Positions 37,334-44,949 of a DNA stretch of 64,000 bases are shown in pieces (within the stretch, counting starts at the first letter, position 1; the number at the start of each line of letters is the position of its first letter). The translations under genes were made by a program, and so were the position numbers. The notes beneath the pieces are model-generated. The model did no database searches, was not told where the DNA came from, and was given only the letters and a program-made list of their open reading frames with translations. Source of the DNA: Lactobacillus sp. Sy-1 (lineage in GTDB: Bacteria > Bacillota > Bacilli > Lactobacillales > Lactobacillaceae); contig NZ_JACCIU010000001.1 of the NCBI RefSeq assembly GCF_019303535.1, positions 1,302,001 through 1,366,000 on the forward strand. Direction: 5' to 3'.

Positions 37334-37798
37334 TTGAACAATTCAAAATCAATCCTGGTACAACAACTAGCCGCCCTGCTGGAAAATGAAACTGATGCGG
37401 TTGCTAACATGGCTAACGCTTCCGCCCTACTGTTTCAATCCCTCCCAGATATTAACTGGGCTGGCTTTTATCGCTACGTTGAGAAAGCAGACGAATTGAT
37501 ACTAGGCCCCTTTCAAGGAAAGGTTGCCTGTGTCCATATTCCTAATGGTAACGGAGTTTGTGGGACCGCATTTCAAAACAATCAGGTTCTCAGAATTGCC
37601 GACGTCCATAAGTTCCCGGGCCACATCGCATGTGATGCTGATAGTAAGTCTGAAATCGTACTCCCGATAACGCTAGCAGATGGTAAGCAAATTGGGGTAT
37701 TAGACATCGATGCTCCCGTTGAAAACCGTTTCTCATCAGCAGACGAGGAAGAACTCAAGCAGTTCGTAGCAACTTTAGTTCCCCATTTGACAAAGTAG
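37334..37798 (+). CDS. msrC: Free methionine-(R)-sulfoxide reductase (GAF domain, fRMsr)
   Basis: This enzyme reduces free Met-R-sulfoxide, protecting against oxidation. The start is TTG at 37334 (MNNSKSILVQ), eight bases after GGAGG; the frame extends upstream only through that ribosome site. The 154-residue GAF domain has the three family cysteines Cys66, Cys76 and Cys100, in VACVHI, GVCGTA and HIACDAD. Their spacing of 10 and 24 matches E. coli fRMsr (84/94/118). It opens the plus-strand block; the rpsD promoter overlaps its 3' end. Confidence 0.93.
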   Translation: MNNSKSILVQQLAALLENETDAVANMANASALLFQSLPDINWAGFYRYVEKADELILGPFQGKVACVHIPNGNGVCGTAFQNNQVLRIADVHKFPGHIACDADSKSEIVLPITLADGKQIGVLDIDAPVENRFSSADEEELKQFVATLVPHLTK

Positions 37799-37815
37799 TA
37801 AAATCCAGATAGAAT
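37787..37815 (+). promoter_or_regulatory. Promoter of rpsD
   Basis: TTGACA (37787-37792), 17 bp, TAGAAT (37810-37815): a near-perfect sigma-A promoter. Its -35 lies inside the end of the msrC coding sequence. The expected transcript start near 37822 gives a leader of about 170 nt. Confidence 0.85.
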
Positions 37816-37821
37816 AGGTAA

Positions 37822-37992
37822 TTGTGTAAAATAATGCAGCAGTACACGGTAAGCTCGTCAACATATTGTTGCCACATTGGTTTAATAAGTAACCCTCCGG
37901 CTGCTGAGGTGAACATTGCAAAGCAATATGCACGAATACTAAGTGTATATACGGATTATTTTACTCCAAAAAACAATTGGAGGAATTTTATT
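37822..37992 (+). promoter_or_regulatory. Structured 5' leader of rpsD (candidate S4 autoregulatory RNA)
   Basis: The leader contains CAGCAG pairing at a distance with CTGCTG, a local CCTC/GAGG hairpin, and an ATTGC/GCAAT hairpin. The CCTCC segment is also complementary to the GGAGG ribosome site of rpsD (about 37979-37983), so alternative pairing could hide it. Ribosomal protein S4 represses its own mRNA leader in Bacillus; an equivalent here is an inference. An open frame through the leader in phase with rpsD is not considered coding. Confidence 0.5.
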
Positions 37993-38601
37993 ATGTCAAG
38001 ATATACAGGTCCAAGTTGGAGAATTTCTCGCCGTCTTGGTGTATCTTTATCAGGTACTGGTAAAGAATTAGCTCGTCGTCCTTACGCACCTGGTGATCAT
38101 GGTCAAGGTCGTCGTCAAAAACTTTCAGAATATGGTACTCAATTACGTGAAAAGCAAAAGCTTCGTTACATGTACGGTATGACTGAACGTCAATTCTCAA
38201 ACTTATTTGTGCGTGCTGGTAAGTTACGTGAAGGTAAGCATGGGGATAACTTCTTGGTATTGCTAGAACGTCGTTTAGATAACGTTGTTTACCGTTTAGG
38301 TTTAGCAACTACTCGTCGTCAAGCACGTCAATTAGTTAACCACGGTCACATTACTGTTGATGGCAAACGCGTTGATATTCCATCATACGAAGTAGAACCT
38401 AACCAAGTGGTTGCCGTTCGTGAAAAGTCAAAAGACTTACAAATCATCAAGGATGCCGTTGAAGCCGTTGTTGGTCGTCCAGCATACGTTACCTTTGATG
38501 CAGATAAGCTTGAAGGTTCATTAAACCGTTTACCACAACGTGATGAACTGAATGCTGATATCGATCCATCACTTATCGTTGAATACTACAACAAGCTATA
38601 A
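37993..38601 (+). CDS. rpsD: 30S ribosomal protein S4
   Basis: S4 is a primary 16S rRNA-binding protein that nucleates 30S assembly. The start at ATG 37993 ([16 protein letters not shown]) follows a strong TTGGAGG and gives 202 residues. The protein has the S4 RNA-binding domain (about 92-155: [20 protein letters not shown], shortened) and the conserved C-terminal end. It contains no cysteines, so it is the zinc-free form. Base usage is biased to highly expressed codons compared with neighbours. Confidence 0.98.
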   Translation: MSRYTGPSWRISRRLGVSLSGTGKELARRPYAPGDHGQGRRQKLSEYGTQLREKQKLRYMYGMTERQFSNLFVRAGKLREGKHGDNFLVLLERRLDNVVYRLGLATTRRQARQLVNHGHITVDGKRVDIPSYEVEPNQVVAVREKSKDLQIIKDAVEAVVGRPAYVTFDADKLEGSLNRLPQRDELNADIDPSLIVEYYNKL

Positions 38602-38617
38602 TATGGATTTCGATTCC

Positions 38618-38650
38618 AAAAGTGTTTCGCTTTCGCGAAACACTTTTTTT
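38618..38650 (+). terminator. Terminator of rpsD
   Basis: AAAAGTGTTTCG pairs with CGAAACACTTTT around a four-to-six-base loop, followed by a T-run. It is very strong. Confidence 0.95.
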
Positions 38651-38694
38651 GTTATACAATTTAAACATCAACCCAAAGAAATGAGGAATTTAAA

Positions 38695-39174
38695 ATGTCA
38701 GATAATGATAACTCAGTAAATAATCGATTGGAACAATCATCAGTGGGTACCCCTAAGTTAAACCCTGATGAACAAAGAAAATACCTTGGCACCTTTAGAG
38801 AACGGGTTTCGCTCGCCATTACAATTCAAGACCTGGGTACTAGCCAAGCCCAAGCAGCATTTGAAAGTGAAATCAAAGCCCACCCTAACTATCAATTATT
38901 GGTTAACGGTCAAGCCGGCCAGGATGCGATTGGCCCGTTCATGCGAATTGCTTCGCAAAATAATGTTAAATTCACGATTAGAACCGACTCATTTTACTTC
39001 AACAAACCAGATAGTTATGGAGTCATTTACGCTGCCGATTCAGCCATTAATCAAAACCCAATTGACCTTCGGCAAAAATACGCTAATCTCTTTCAATCCA
39101 ACGGGAGCGATAATAATTCTAAGCCCAATCAACCAACTTCATTTTGGGATAAAGTTAAAAACCTATTTAAGTAG
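38695..39174 (+). CDS. yueI: YueI family protein (DUF1694)
   Basis: This 159-residue cytosolic protein has the DUF1694/YueI signature GTPKLNPDEQRKYLGTFRERV near the N-terminus. A central alpha/beta region follows, ending DSYGVIYAADSAIN and a short charged tail. The function is unknown. It starts at ATG 38695 after ATGAGGAAT. It lies between rpsD and rarA in other lactobacilli as well, and is probably co-transcribed with rarA (12-bp gap). Confidence 0.87.
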   Translation: MSDNDNSVNNRLEQSSVGTPKLNPDEQRKYLGTFRERVSLAITIQDLGTSQAQAAFESEIKAHPNYQLLVNGQAGQDAIGPFMRIASQNNVKFTIRTDSFYFNKPDSYGVIYAADSAINQNPIDLRQKYANLFQSNGSDNNSKPNQPTSFWDKVKNLFK

Positions 39175-39185
39175 GAGGTAATTAT

Positions 39186-40469
39186 TTGCAACAACCATTA
39201 GCATATCGAATGCGCCCTCAAAAAATTCAAGACGTTGTTGGGCAACAGGACTTGGTGGGCCCAGGGAAAATTATCAATCGAATGGTAAAAGCTAAGACCC
39301 TCTCTTCGATGATCCTATACGGCCCGCCTGGAACCGGTAAAACCAGCATTGCCAGTGCGATTGCAGGTTCTACAAAGTATGCATTTAGAAAGTTAAATGC
39401 TGCCACCGATTCAAAAAAGGACCTCCAAGTTGTTGCTGAAGAGGCGAAAATGAGTGGTACCGTAGTTTTACTATTGGATGAAATTCACCGGTTAGATAAA
39501 ACTAAGCAGGATTTCCTTCTCCCCCTGCTGGAAAGTGGCCGCATTATTTTAATCGGTGCAACCACTGAAAACCCTTATATCAATATTAATCCAGCCATCA
39601 GAAGTCGGACGGCGATTTTTCAAGTCCACCCCCTCAGTCCAGATGATATCAAGGGGGCAATTGATCGGGCGTTAACCGACTCTGAAAACGGGTTGGGTAA
39701 GCTCTCCATTCAGTTAGATCAAACCGCACTTAACTTACTGACTACCGGCACTAACGGCGACCTCAGAAGCGCCCTCAATGCACTGGAATTAGCAGCTAAT
39801 TCTACCGATCCAGATGATACCGGAACCATTCACATTCGTTTAAATGATGTTGAGGAATGTTTGCAAAAAAAACTCCTTGGTGCTGATAAAAATGGTGATG
39901 CTCACTATGACGTTATTTCAGCATTTCAAAAATCAATTCGTGGATCTGATGCTAACGCTGCATTGCACTATGCTGCTAGATTGATCGAAGCTGGGGACGT
40001 TAACTCATTAACGCGAAGATTAATGGTGATTGCGTATGAAGACATTGGGTTAGCTAATCCGTCATTATGTGCGCGTACCGTTACTGCGGTTCAAGCGGTA
40101 GATAAGTTGGGGTTCCCAGAGGGCCGCATTCCACTGGCTGATATCATCATCGAACTTTGCATCTCACCCAAATCAAATTCGGGAATTTCAGCAATTGATG
40201 CCGCCATTAGTGACGTTAAACGTGGTAACTTTGGCGAGATTCCTGCTTATTTAAAAGATGCTCACTATCAGGGTGCTAAAAAATTAGGCCATGGAATTAA
40301 TTATCAATACCCCCATGATTTCCCAAATGATTGGGTCAAACAACAATACCTACCAGATAAAATTAAAAATGCTAACTACTACCATCCCAAGACCAACGGA
40401 AAGTACGAAACCGCATTTGCTAATCAATATCAAAAAATTCAAGGTGCCCAACGTGGCAATCAAAAATAG
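39186..40469 (+). CDS. rarA: Replication-associated recombination ATPase RarA (MgsA)
   Basis: RarA is an AAA+ ATPase acting at stalled forks. The 427 residues start with TTG at 39186, eight bases after TAGGAGG. Features are the RMRPQKIQDVVGQ N-terminus, Walker A GPPGTGKTS near 46-54, Walker B LLDEIHRLDK near 97, arginine finger region RSRTAIFQ, and the C-terminal MgsA domain (DIGLANPSLCARTVTAVQA, GRIPLADIIIELC). Length is normal. Confidence 0.95.
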   Translation: MQQPLAYRMRPQKIQDVVGQQDLVGPGKIINRMVKAKTLSSMILYGPPGTGKTSIASAIAGSTKYAFRKLNAATDSKKDLQVVAEEAKMSGTVVLLLDEIHRLDKTKQDFLLPLLESGRIILIGATTENPYININPAIRSRTAIFQVHPLSPDDIKGAIDRALTDSENGLGKLSIQLDQTALNLLTTGTNGDLRSALNALELAANSTDPDDTGTIHIRLNDVEECLQKKLLGADKNGDAHYDVISAFQKSIRGSDANAALHYAARLIEAGDVNSLTRRLMVIAYEDIGLANPSLCARTVTAVQAVDKLGFPEGRIPLADIIIELCISPKSNSGISAIDAAISDVKRGNFGEIPAYLKDAHYQGAKKLGHGINYQYPHDFPNDWVKQQYLPDKIKNANYYHPKTNGKYETAFANQYQKIQGAQRGNQK

Positions 40470-40484
40470 AAATGGAGTTTCATA

Positions 40485-40772
40485 ATGCTAGTCAATGTAT
40501 TAACGATTATCTTTGCTGTAATTATGTTTGGAATTGGTGTCTTTGTTTTTACCCACCAAAAAAAATCATTCCTGGTTTTCCATCCCGAAAGCATTCCCGC
40601 ATTGAGTTTATTAATGAAGGTCTTCGGAATTATTTTTATTATTTGTGGGTTGCTCTTTTTGATTCCATTATTTTTAAATAACGAGCAGCTCCTCTTTTGG
40701 ATGCTAATTATCGCATGTTTCCTAGTAATTGGGTTTCAAATTGCAATGGCCCAGTACTTTGGTAAAAAATAG
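40485..40772 (+). CDS. Small membrane protein of unknown function
   Basis: I do not recognise this 95-residue protein. It has three strongly hydrophobic segments (about 2-22, 43-62 and 68-87) joined by short loops; the first loop contains THQKKSFLVFHPES. There is no signal peptide cleavage site or catalytic motif. The ATG at 40485 follows AATGGAGTTTCATA, a moderate ribosome site 16 bp after rarA, so it is probably the last gene of the yueI-rarA transcript. Similar small three-helix proteins are common in lactobacilli without a known role. Confidence 0.75.
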   Translation: MLVNVLTIIFAVIMFGIGVFVFTHQKKSFLVFHPESIPALSLLMKVFGIIFIICGLLFLIPLFLNNEQLLFWMLIIACFLVIGFQIAMAQYFGKK

Positions 40773-40785
40773 GGACCGTTTTAGT

Positions 40786-40813
40786 TTGAATTTAGCGACT
40801 CGCCCTTTAAAAT
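40786..40813 (+). promoter_or_regulatory. Promoter of the universal stress protein gene
   Basis: TTGAAT (40786-40791), 16 bp, TAAAAT (40808-40813). The spacing and hexamers are acceptable. It would give a very short leader before the GGAGG site. Confidence 0.45.
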
Positions 40814-40832
40814 AAAGATGGAGGTGGGCATT

Positions 40833-41306
40833 ATGCAAAATAACTATAAGAATATCTTGGTCCCTGTTGATGGTTCAAAGGAGGCAAAGTTAGCCTTTGA
40901 TAAAGCGGTTGCGGTTGCTAAGGATACTAACGCTAGCATCCATATGGTACACGTAATCGATACCAGATCATTTCAAAACATCTCTAGTTTCGATAGTTCC
41001 ATGATTGAAGAAGCTACCGATAACGTTAAAAAGACTTTGGATGACTACCTAAGTCAAGCTAATGATGCCGGTATTAAAAACATCGATTATTCAATTGAAT
41101 ATGGGGCGCCTAAGTTTGTGATTGCTAAGGAAACCCCTCAGCGTTACCATACCGATTTAATTATGATGGGGGCCACGGGATTAAACGCATTTGAACGTTT
41201 AATGATGGGCTCCGTTTCTGATTACGTCAGTAAGGCTGCTAGTTGTGACGTATTAATTGTAAGAACTGATACTAACAATCAACCGGTTAAACAACCGAAG
41301 GAATAA
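40833..41306 (+). CDS. Universal stress protein, UspA family
   Basis: The start ATG at 40833 (MQNNYKNILVPVDG) follows GGAGGTGGG; the frame open to 40818 is ribosome site. The 157-residue protein has the UspA fold with NILVPVDGSKEAKLAFDKA at the N-terminus and the ATP-binding GATGLNAFERLMMGSVSDYV motif (G-x2-G-x9-G-S/T type) near 120-140. This indicates the nucleotide-binding subclass. The role in stress tolerance is not defined. It ends the plus-strand block at a bidirectional terminator. Confidence 0.92.
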   Translation: MQNNYKNILVPVDGSKEAKLAFDKAVAVAKDTNASIHMVHVIDTRSFQNISSFDSSMIEEATDNVKKTLDDYLSQANDAGIKNIDYSIEYGAPKFVIAKETPQRYHTDLIMMGATGLNAFERLMMGSVSDYVSKAASCDVLIVRTDTNNQPVKQPKE

Positions 41307-41309
41307 AGA

Positions 41310-41353
41310 AATAACCTCCCTACTAGCCATTAGTAGCGGAGGTTATTTTTATT
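41310..41353. terminator. Bidirectional terminator between usp and the XRE regulator gene
   Basis: AATAACCTCC and GGAGGTTATT enclose a second inverted pair CTACTA/TAGTAG, giving a long stem with T residues on both sides. It serves the convergent genes. Confidence 0.88.
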
Positions 41354-42236
41354 GAACTAGATTTCTTAATTTACTAACTTGTTCAACAATCTGGTAATCA
41401 TTATAAAACTCACCTAAGTGATGGGCACGATCTAGGTAGCTCACGGCTTGTTGATGGGAGTTGGAAGCAATTAAACTCCTAGCCATCATTAGGTTGAGCG
41501 TTGCTAGTTGGTACATTGAATCAACAGAACGTAAAAATCGACAGGCAGTTTTGTTAAGAATCATTGCCTCATCATATTTTAATAGCTCCTGGTGCAAAGC
41601 AATTGATTCTAAATAGATATTAACTAATAATCTAAAATCATTCTTGGGGCTAAATTGGTGTAATTTTAGGTATGCAATCGCCAATTCATTGAACTGATCA
41701 GCCTGGTTGCGGTCCTTAAGCATTAAGTGGGCCTTCGCAATTCCGATATGGGCCCACGTCGTATAGATGTTTTGCTTATCCAAGCCACTATACTTAATTA
41801 GGACCTCTTTAAACGCCTCGATTGCACTTTGATAATCAAATTTTAATTTTAGGGACAATACTCCTAGGTAACAATAGTAACGGCCCTTTAATTCGCGAGT
41901 ATCAAGATTATTGGGTTTCACCTTAATAATCAATTGCTGGGCTTGTTGGAACTGCCGGTTGAAAATGGAATCCTCAATTTGATCTAACGTTTTATTAGCA
42001 ATTCCGTTAACTATAATATCATTAATATTTAAATTTAAGCGATCACAAATTTTATAAATAACGTCAATATTAGTAGTAATATTACTATTTTCAATCTGAC
42101 TGATTAACCCCTGGGTGCAAACCCCGACAGCTAATTGTTTCTGGGAAATTTTGAAATGTTTGCGTTGCTTCTTAATCCGACTACCAATAATCCTAATTGA
42201 ACAATGGTTATCACCATTATTGATAAATACTCCCAT
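41349..42236 (-). CDS. XRE-family helix-turn-helix regulator with TPR-like C-terminus
   Basis: This 295-residue regulator has an N-terminal Cro/CI-type DNA-binding domain (about 15-75: RIKKQRKHFKISQKQLAVGV then LISQIENS). About 200 residues of helical repeats of the tetratricopeptide type follow. The layout resembles Rgg/PlcR (RNPP) peptide-sensing regulators, but no small secreted-peptide gene is visible on either side. The start at ATG 42236 follows AGGGAG. Its target and inducer are unknown. It is transcribed alone, with a promoter at 42266-42295 and the shared terminator downstream. Confidence 0.82.
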   Translation of the reverse strand: MGVFINNGDNHCSIRIIGSRIKKQRKHFKISQKQLAVGVCTQGLISQIENSNITTNIDVIYKICDRLNLNINDIIVNGIANKTLDQIEDSIFNRQFQQAQQLIIKVKPNNLDTRELKGRYYCYLGVLSLKLKFDYQSAIEAFKEVLIKYSGLDKQNIYTTWAHIGIAKAHLMLKDRNQADQFNELAIAYLKLHQFSPKNDFRLLVNIYLESIALHQELLKYDEAMILNKTACRFLRSVDSMYQLATLNLMMARSLIASNSHQQAVSYLDRAHHLGEFYNDYQIVEQVSKLRNLVQ

Positions 42237-42265
42237 TAATTTCTCCCTTGTTATATAATAATCTT

Positions 42266-42295
42266 ATTATAATGTATTTACATAAAAGTTAACAA
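42266..42295 (-). promoter_or_regulatory. Promoter of the XRE-TPR regulator gene
   Basis: The minus strand has TTGTTA (42290-42295), 18 bp, then TATAAT (42266-42271). Confidence 0.55.
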
Positions 42296-42301
42296 TATTA
42301 T

Positions 42302-42871
42302 TTAATCAAAATTAATAATTTCATTGTATCGAAAACACTTTAACTCGTGGTCATTTACTACCCCCGCTGCCTGTAAAAATGAATACATCGTCGTCGGTCC
42401 AAGTCGTTTAAAGCCCAAGTGCTTAAACTTATTCACATACGGCATCACAAATTTACTAACATCTAGGTCCTCACCTGATTTCCGAAAATGATTTAACGGT
42501 TGCTGGTTAGTATTGGACCAAAGTAACCCATCTAAAGTAATCCCTTGCTCCGCCAATCCAACTAATCCGGTGGCATTATCAATCGTAGCTTGAACCTTAG
42601 CGCGATTTCTAATGATCGATGCATCATGAATCAATTGCTCAAATTGTTGTTCTCCGTAGTTACTCACAATTGAAACATCAAAGTTAGCAAACGCCCTCCG
42701 AAGCGCATCCCGCTTTTTCAATACCGTTAACCAACTCAGTCCCGCCTGAAATTCTTCCAACGACATTAATTCAAATAACTTCTGGTTATCATGTTCAGGA
42801 ACGCCCCATTCATGGTCATGATAACTCATTAATCGGGGATCCTTTTGAGCCCATTCACAGCGATAAACCAT
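42302..42871 (-). CDS. tag: DNA-3-methyladenine glycosylase I
   Basis: Tag removes 3-methyladenine from alkylated DNA. The start at ATG 42871 (MVYRCEWAQKDP) follows GAAGGGAG; the frame open to 42931 encodes an unlikely hydrophobic leader. The 189 residues have the zinc ligands of the Tag family (Cys5 and His17 at the N-terminus; HELKC at the C-terminus), the YHDHEWGVPEHD segment, and LSWLTVLKKRDALRRAF. Length is normal. It lies between ddl and the XRE gene. Confidence 0.94.
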   Translation of the reverse strand: MVYRCEWAQKDPRLMSYHDHEWGVPEHDNQKLFELMSLEEFQAGLSWLTVLKKRDALRRAFANFDVSIVSNYGEQQFEQLIHDASIIRNRAKVQATIDNATGLVGLAEQGITLDGLLWSNTNQQPLNHFRKSGEDLDVSKFVMPYVNKFKHLGFKRLGPTTMYSFLQAAGVVNDHELKCFRYNEIINFD

Positions 42872-42921
42872 TCTAATTCTCCCTTCTAAATAACTAGTTA
42901 ATAGTAAATACGATAATAAAT

Positions 42922-42950
42922 AAAAAAACATCCAAAGAATGGATGTTTTT
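42922..42950 (-). terminator. Terminator after ddl
   Basis: On the minus strand AAACATCCA/TGGATGTTT with a five-base loop is followed by a T-run. Confidence 0.88.
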
Positions 42951-42954
42951 ATGA

Positions 42955-44073
42955 TTATTTGGATAATTTTTCTTTGCCAAGGGGCGTAAAGTCATGGTGA
43001 AGCTTCTTCCGCCGATCGTATTCAGCAAATGCTAGTTCAATTAAACGATCAATTAATTCGGTATAAGAAATTCCAGAAGCATCCCATAGTTGAGGATATA
43101 AACTAATGTTAGTAAACCCTGGTAATGTATTTACTTCACCCAAGTAAGGTTCTTCATCCTTAGAAACTAAGAAATCAATCCGAGCCATTCCCTTTAAGCC
43201 AAGGGCTTTATAAGCTGTTAATGCCATTTCAGTAATCCGGTTTGCCAACTTTTCAGAAACCTGGACTGGAATATCAAACTTAACTTCACTCGCATCCACG
43301 AATTTGTTTTCATAAGTATAGAACTCGTCGTTCTCAGGAACCCGAATGGCTCCTAATTTAGATGCAATTGGCTTTTCATTTCCTAAGATGGAAATTTCTA
43401 GTTCTTCTGGGCCTTCAATTGCTTCTTCAGCTAAGACCTTGTAGTCGTATCTAAATGCGTCCGCTAAACTAGCCTTGTATTCTTCAGCATTATTAACTTC
43501 GTGAATTCCAACTGACGAACCTTGATTAGCAGGCTTTAAGAAGAGCTTAGCACCTAATTCTTGGGCAAGCTTTTCGTATGAATAATCCTGAGCGTTATCA
43601 GGAGTCAACAAAACATACTTGGTATTTTGAACGCCGTAAAGGTTTAGCATCTTTTTAGTGATGTCCTTATCATAAGCCATTGCGGATTCCAAAATTCCAC
43701 TGCCGACCCAAGGCTTTTGCAATAGTCTAAAGAGCCCTTGAATGGTACCATCTTCCCCTAAGTTCCCATGGATCACTGGGAAGAAAACGTCAACATCCTT
43801 AATCTTACCTAGGTTCGCAACGTTAGCTAACGGGTCTGATTCATCGACGTGTGGCATTACGGATGCAACTACTGCATCTTCATCTTCACCAGCAAAAACC
43901 CGGTGCGAGTCAGTATCACTAAGGATGTAACCTTCCTTAGTCATCAAGAATAGGCTTACTTCGTACTTATCCTTGTCCATTGCATCATAGATGTTATGAG
44001 CTGAACGCTTCGAAACATCGTGTTCTGAAGAGTTACCCCCGAAAAGGAGTGCAACGTGCATTTTCTTTGTCAT
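42955..44073 (-). CDS. ddl: D-alanine--D-alanine/D-lactate ligase (Phe-type Ddl)
   Basis: Ddl makes the terminal dipeptide (or depsipeptide) of the cell-wall precursor. The 372-residue ATP-grasp enzyme has FGGNSSEHDVS near 11-21, NQGSSVGI (183-190) and GEVNTLPGFTNISLYPQLW near the C-terminus. The omega-loop reads YENKFVD, putting Phe258 where D-Ala-D-Ala ligases have Tyr. This Tyr-to-Phe change is the known marker of D-Ala-D-Lac ligases in Leuconostoc and vancomycin-resistant lactobacilli. D-lactate ligation is thus likely but inferred from one residue. Confidence 0.95.
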   Translation of the reverse strand: MTKKMHVALLFGGNSSEHDVSKRSAHNIYDAMDKDKYEVSLFLMTKEGYILSDTDSHRVFAGEDEDAVVASVMPHVDESDPLANVANLGKIKDVDVFFPVIHGNLGEDGTIQGLFRLLQKPWVGSGILESAMAYDKDITKKMLNLYGVQNTKYVLLTPDNAQDYSYEKLAQELGAKLFLKPANQGSSVGIHEVNNAEEYKASLADAFRYDYKVLAEEAIEGPEELEISILGNEKPIASKLGAIRVPENDEFYTYENKFVDASEVKFDIPVQVSEKLANRITEMALTAYKALGLKGMARIDFLVSKDEEPYLGEVNTLPGFTNISLYPQLWDASGISYTELIDRLIELAFAEYDRRKKLHHDFTPLGKEKLSK

Positions 44074-44109
44074 TTTTTTACCGTCCTATCTATAATTCTC
44101 AGAAACTTC

Positions 44110-44118
44110 ATTATAGCA
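44110..44118 (-). promoter_or_regulatory. Extended -10 promoter element for ddl
   Basis: The minus strand reads TGCTATAAT about 40 bases upstream of the ddl start: consensus -10 with TG extension; the -35 is not clear. Confidence 0.55.
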
Positions 44119-44154
44119 TATTAATTGCTAAAATAGTTGCGTTTCAGAATAATT

Positions 44155-44925
44155 TTAGTTCCGGTGGAGTTGTAGATGATGGATAATAAATCGATTGACT
44201 AAAGTTAACATGCCATCTAATACCAACAAAGTAATAACGAAATTAATGGGATTATATGGTCCATGTATATGGTAGCCGAATAATACATTAAAAATCGTTG
44301 TAACTACCGTATTAGTATCAACTCCAAACTTATCAGCGAACGTTCCAATCCCAATTGCAGTAATTGTAAACAATGAAAAGCTCCCAAACACCCAGCCAAC
44401 AAAGAATACTACCATTATCCACTTTCTGATTCGCTTCGAAAAGAGGCTAAAGAACGCCCCTAGAAACTCACCGATTGAAATAAAAAAGTAATTCCCCAGA
44501 ATGCTAATAACGAAAATGGCCAGGACGTTCAAAAAACCAATTGAAAAGAAGCCGTCATACGTGCTATTGGAGTTGCCAACTAAGCTAAACTTAAAGACCC
44601 GGTTTAGAAATGCAATCACAACTGATAACAGCGCAATCAATAGCACATCATTCTTAAATAGTTGGGTTCTAGAAAAGCCGTTTTGCATTTTACTTTTAAA
44701 TGAAAAATCAAAGTTCAACCAAGTAAAAACTACTATCGCTATTGAAATTGAACCAGGAATTGAAGCAAAATCTTCTTTGGACCAGCCCAAGCCATGACCA
44801 ATAGCTAAACTAAATCCCCCTGGGATAATTAAATTTAACGATACCAGCACTAAGATAACGTAACCTATAATTTTTAAATTCGTCTTTAAATCGATTTTAA
44901 GACTAGCCTTTAATCGACTATCCAT
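44155..44925 (-). CDS. ABC-transporter-associated membrane protein (second permease-like subunit)
   Basis: This 256-residue polytopic membrane protein has about six transmembrane segments and no signal peptide. It is clearly paralogous to the 258-residue protein encoded just upstream: both contain QNGF-(S/A)-R-x-Q-(L/I)-FKND, GFF, LGNY, a LGAF-x-x-LFSK-(R/K)-IR block and end RFII-x6-HR. With that protein, the ATPase and the GntR regulator it forms a YtrABCD-like operon. I infer a heterodimeric transmembrane part of an ABC exporter or sensor; the substrate is unknown. Confidence 0.8.
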   Translation of the reverse strand: MDSRLKASLKIDLKTNLKIIGYVILVLVSLNLIIPGGFSLAIGHGLGWSKEDFASIPGSISIAIVVFTWLNFDFSFKSKMQNGFSRTQLFKNDVLLIALLSVVIAFLNRVFKFSLVGNSNSTYDGFFSIGFLNVLAIFVISILGNYFFISIGEFLGAFFSLFSKRIRKWIMVVFFVGWVFGSFSLFTITAIGIGTFADKFGVDTNTVVTTIFNVLFGYHIHGPYNPINFVITLLVLDGMLTLVNRFIIHHLQLHRN

Positions 44926-44949
44926 TATTAATCCCCCCTTGCTAGCACC

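Noticed and set aside
37822-37992. In-frame upstream extension of rpsD giving a 259-residue protein
   Set aside because: The S4 family N-terminus begins at ATG 37993, which has a strong GGAGG site; the upstream start has no ribosome site and the region forms RNA structure.
37991-38308. 105-residue minus-strand ORF opposite rpsD
   Set aside because: It is a shadow of the highly biased rpsD codons; no ribosome site and no family similarity.
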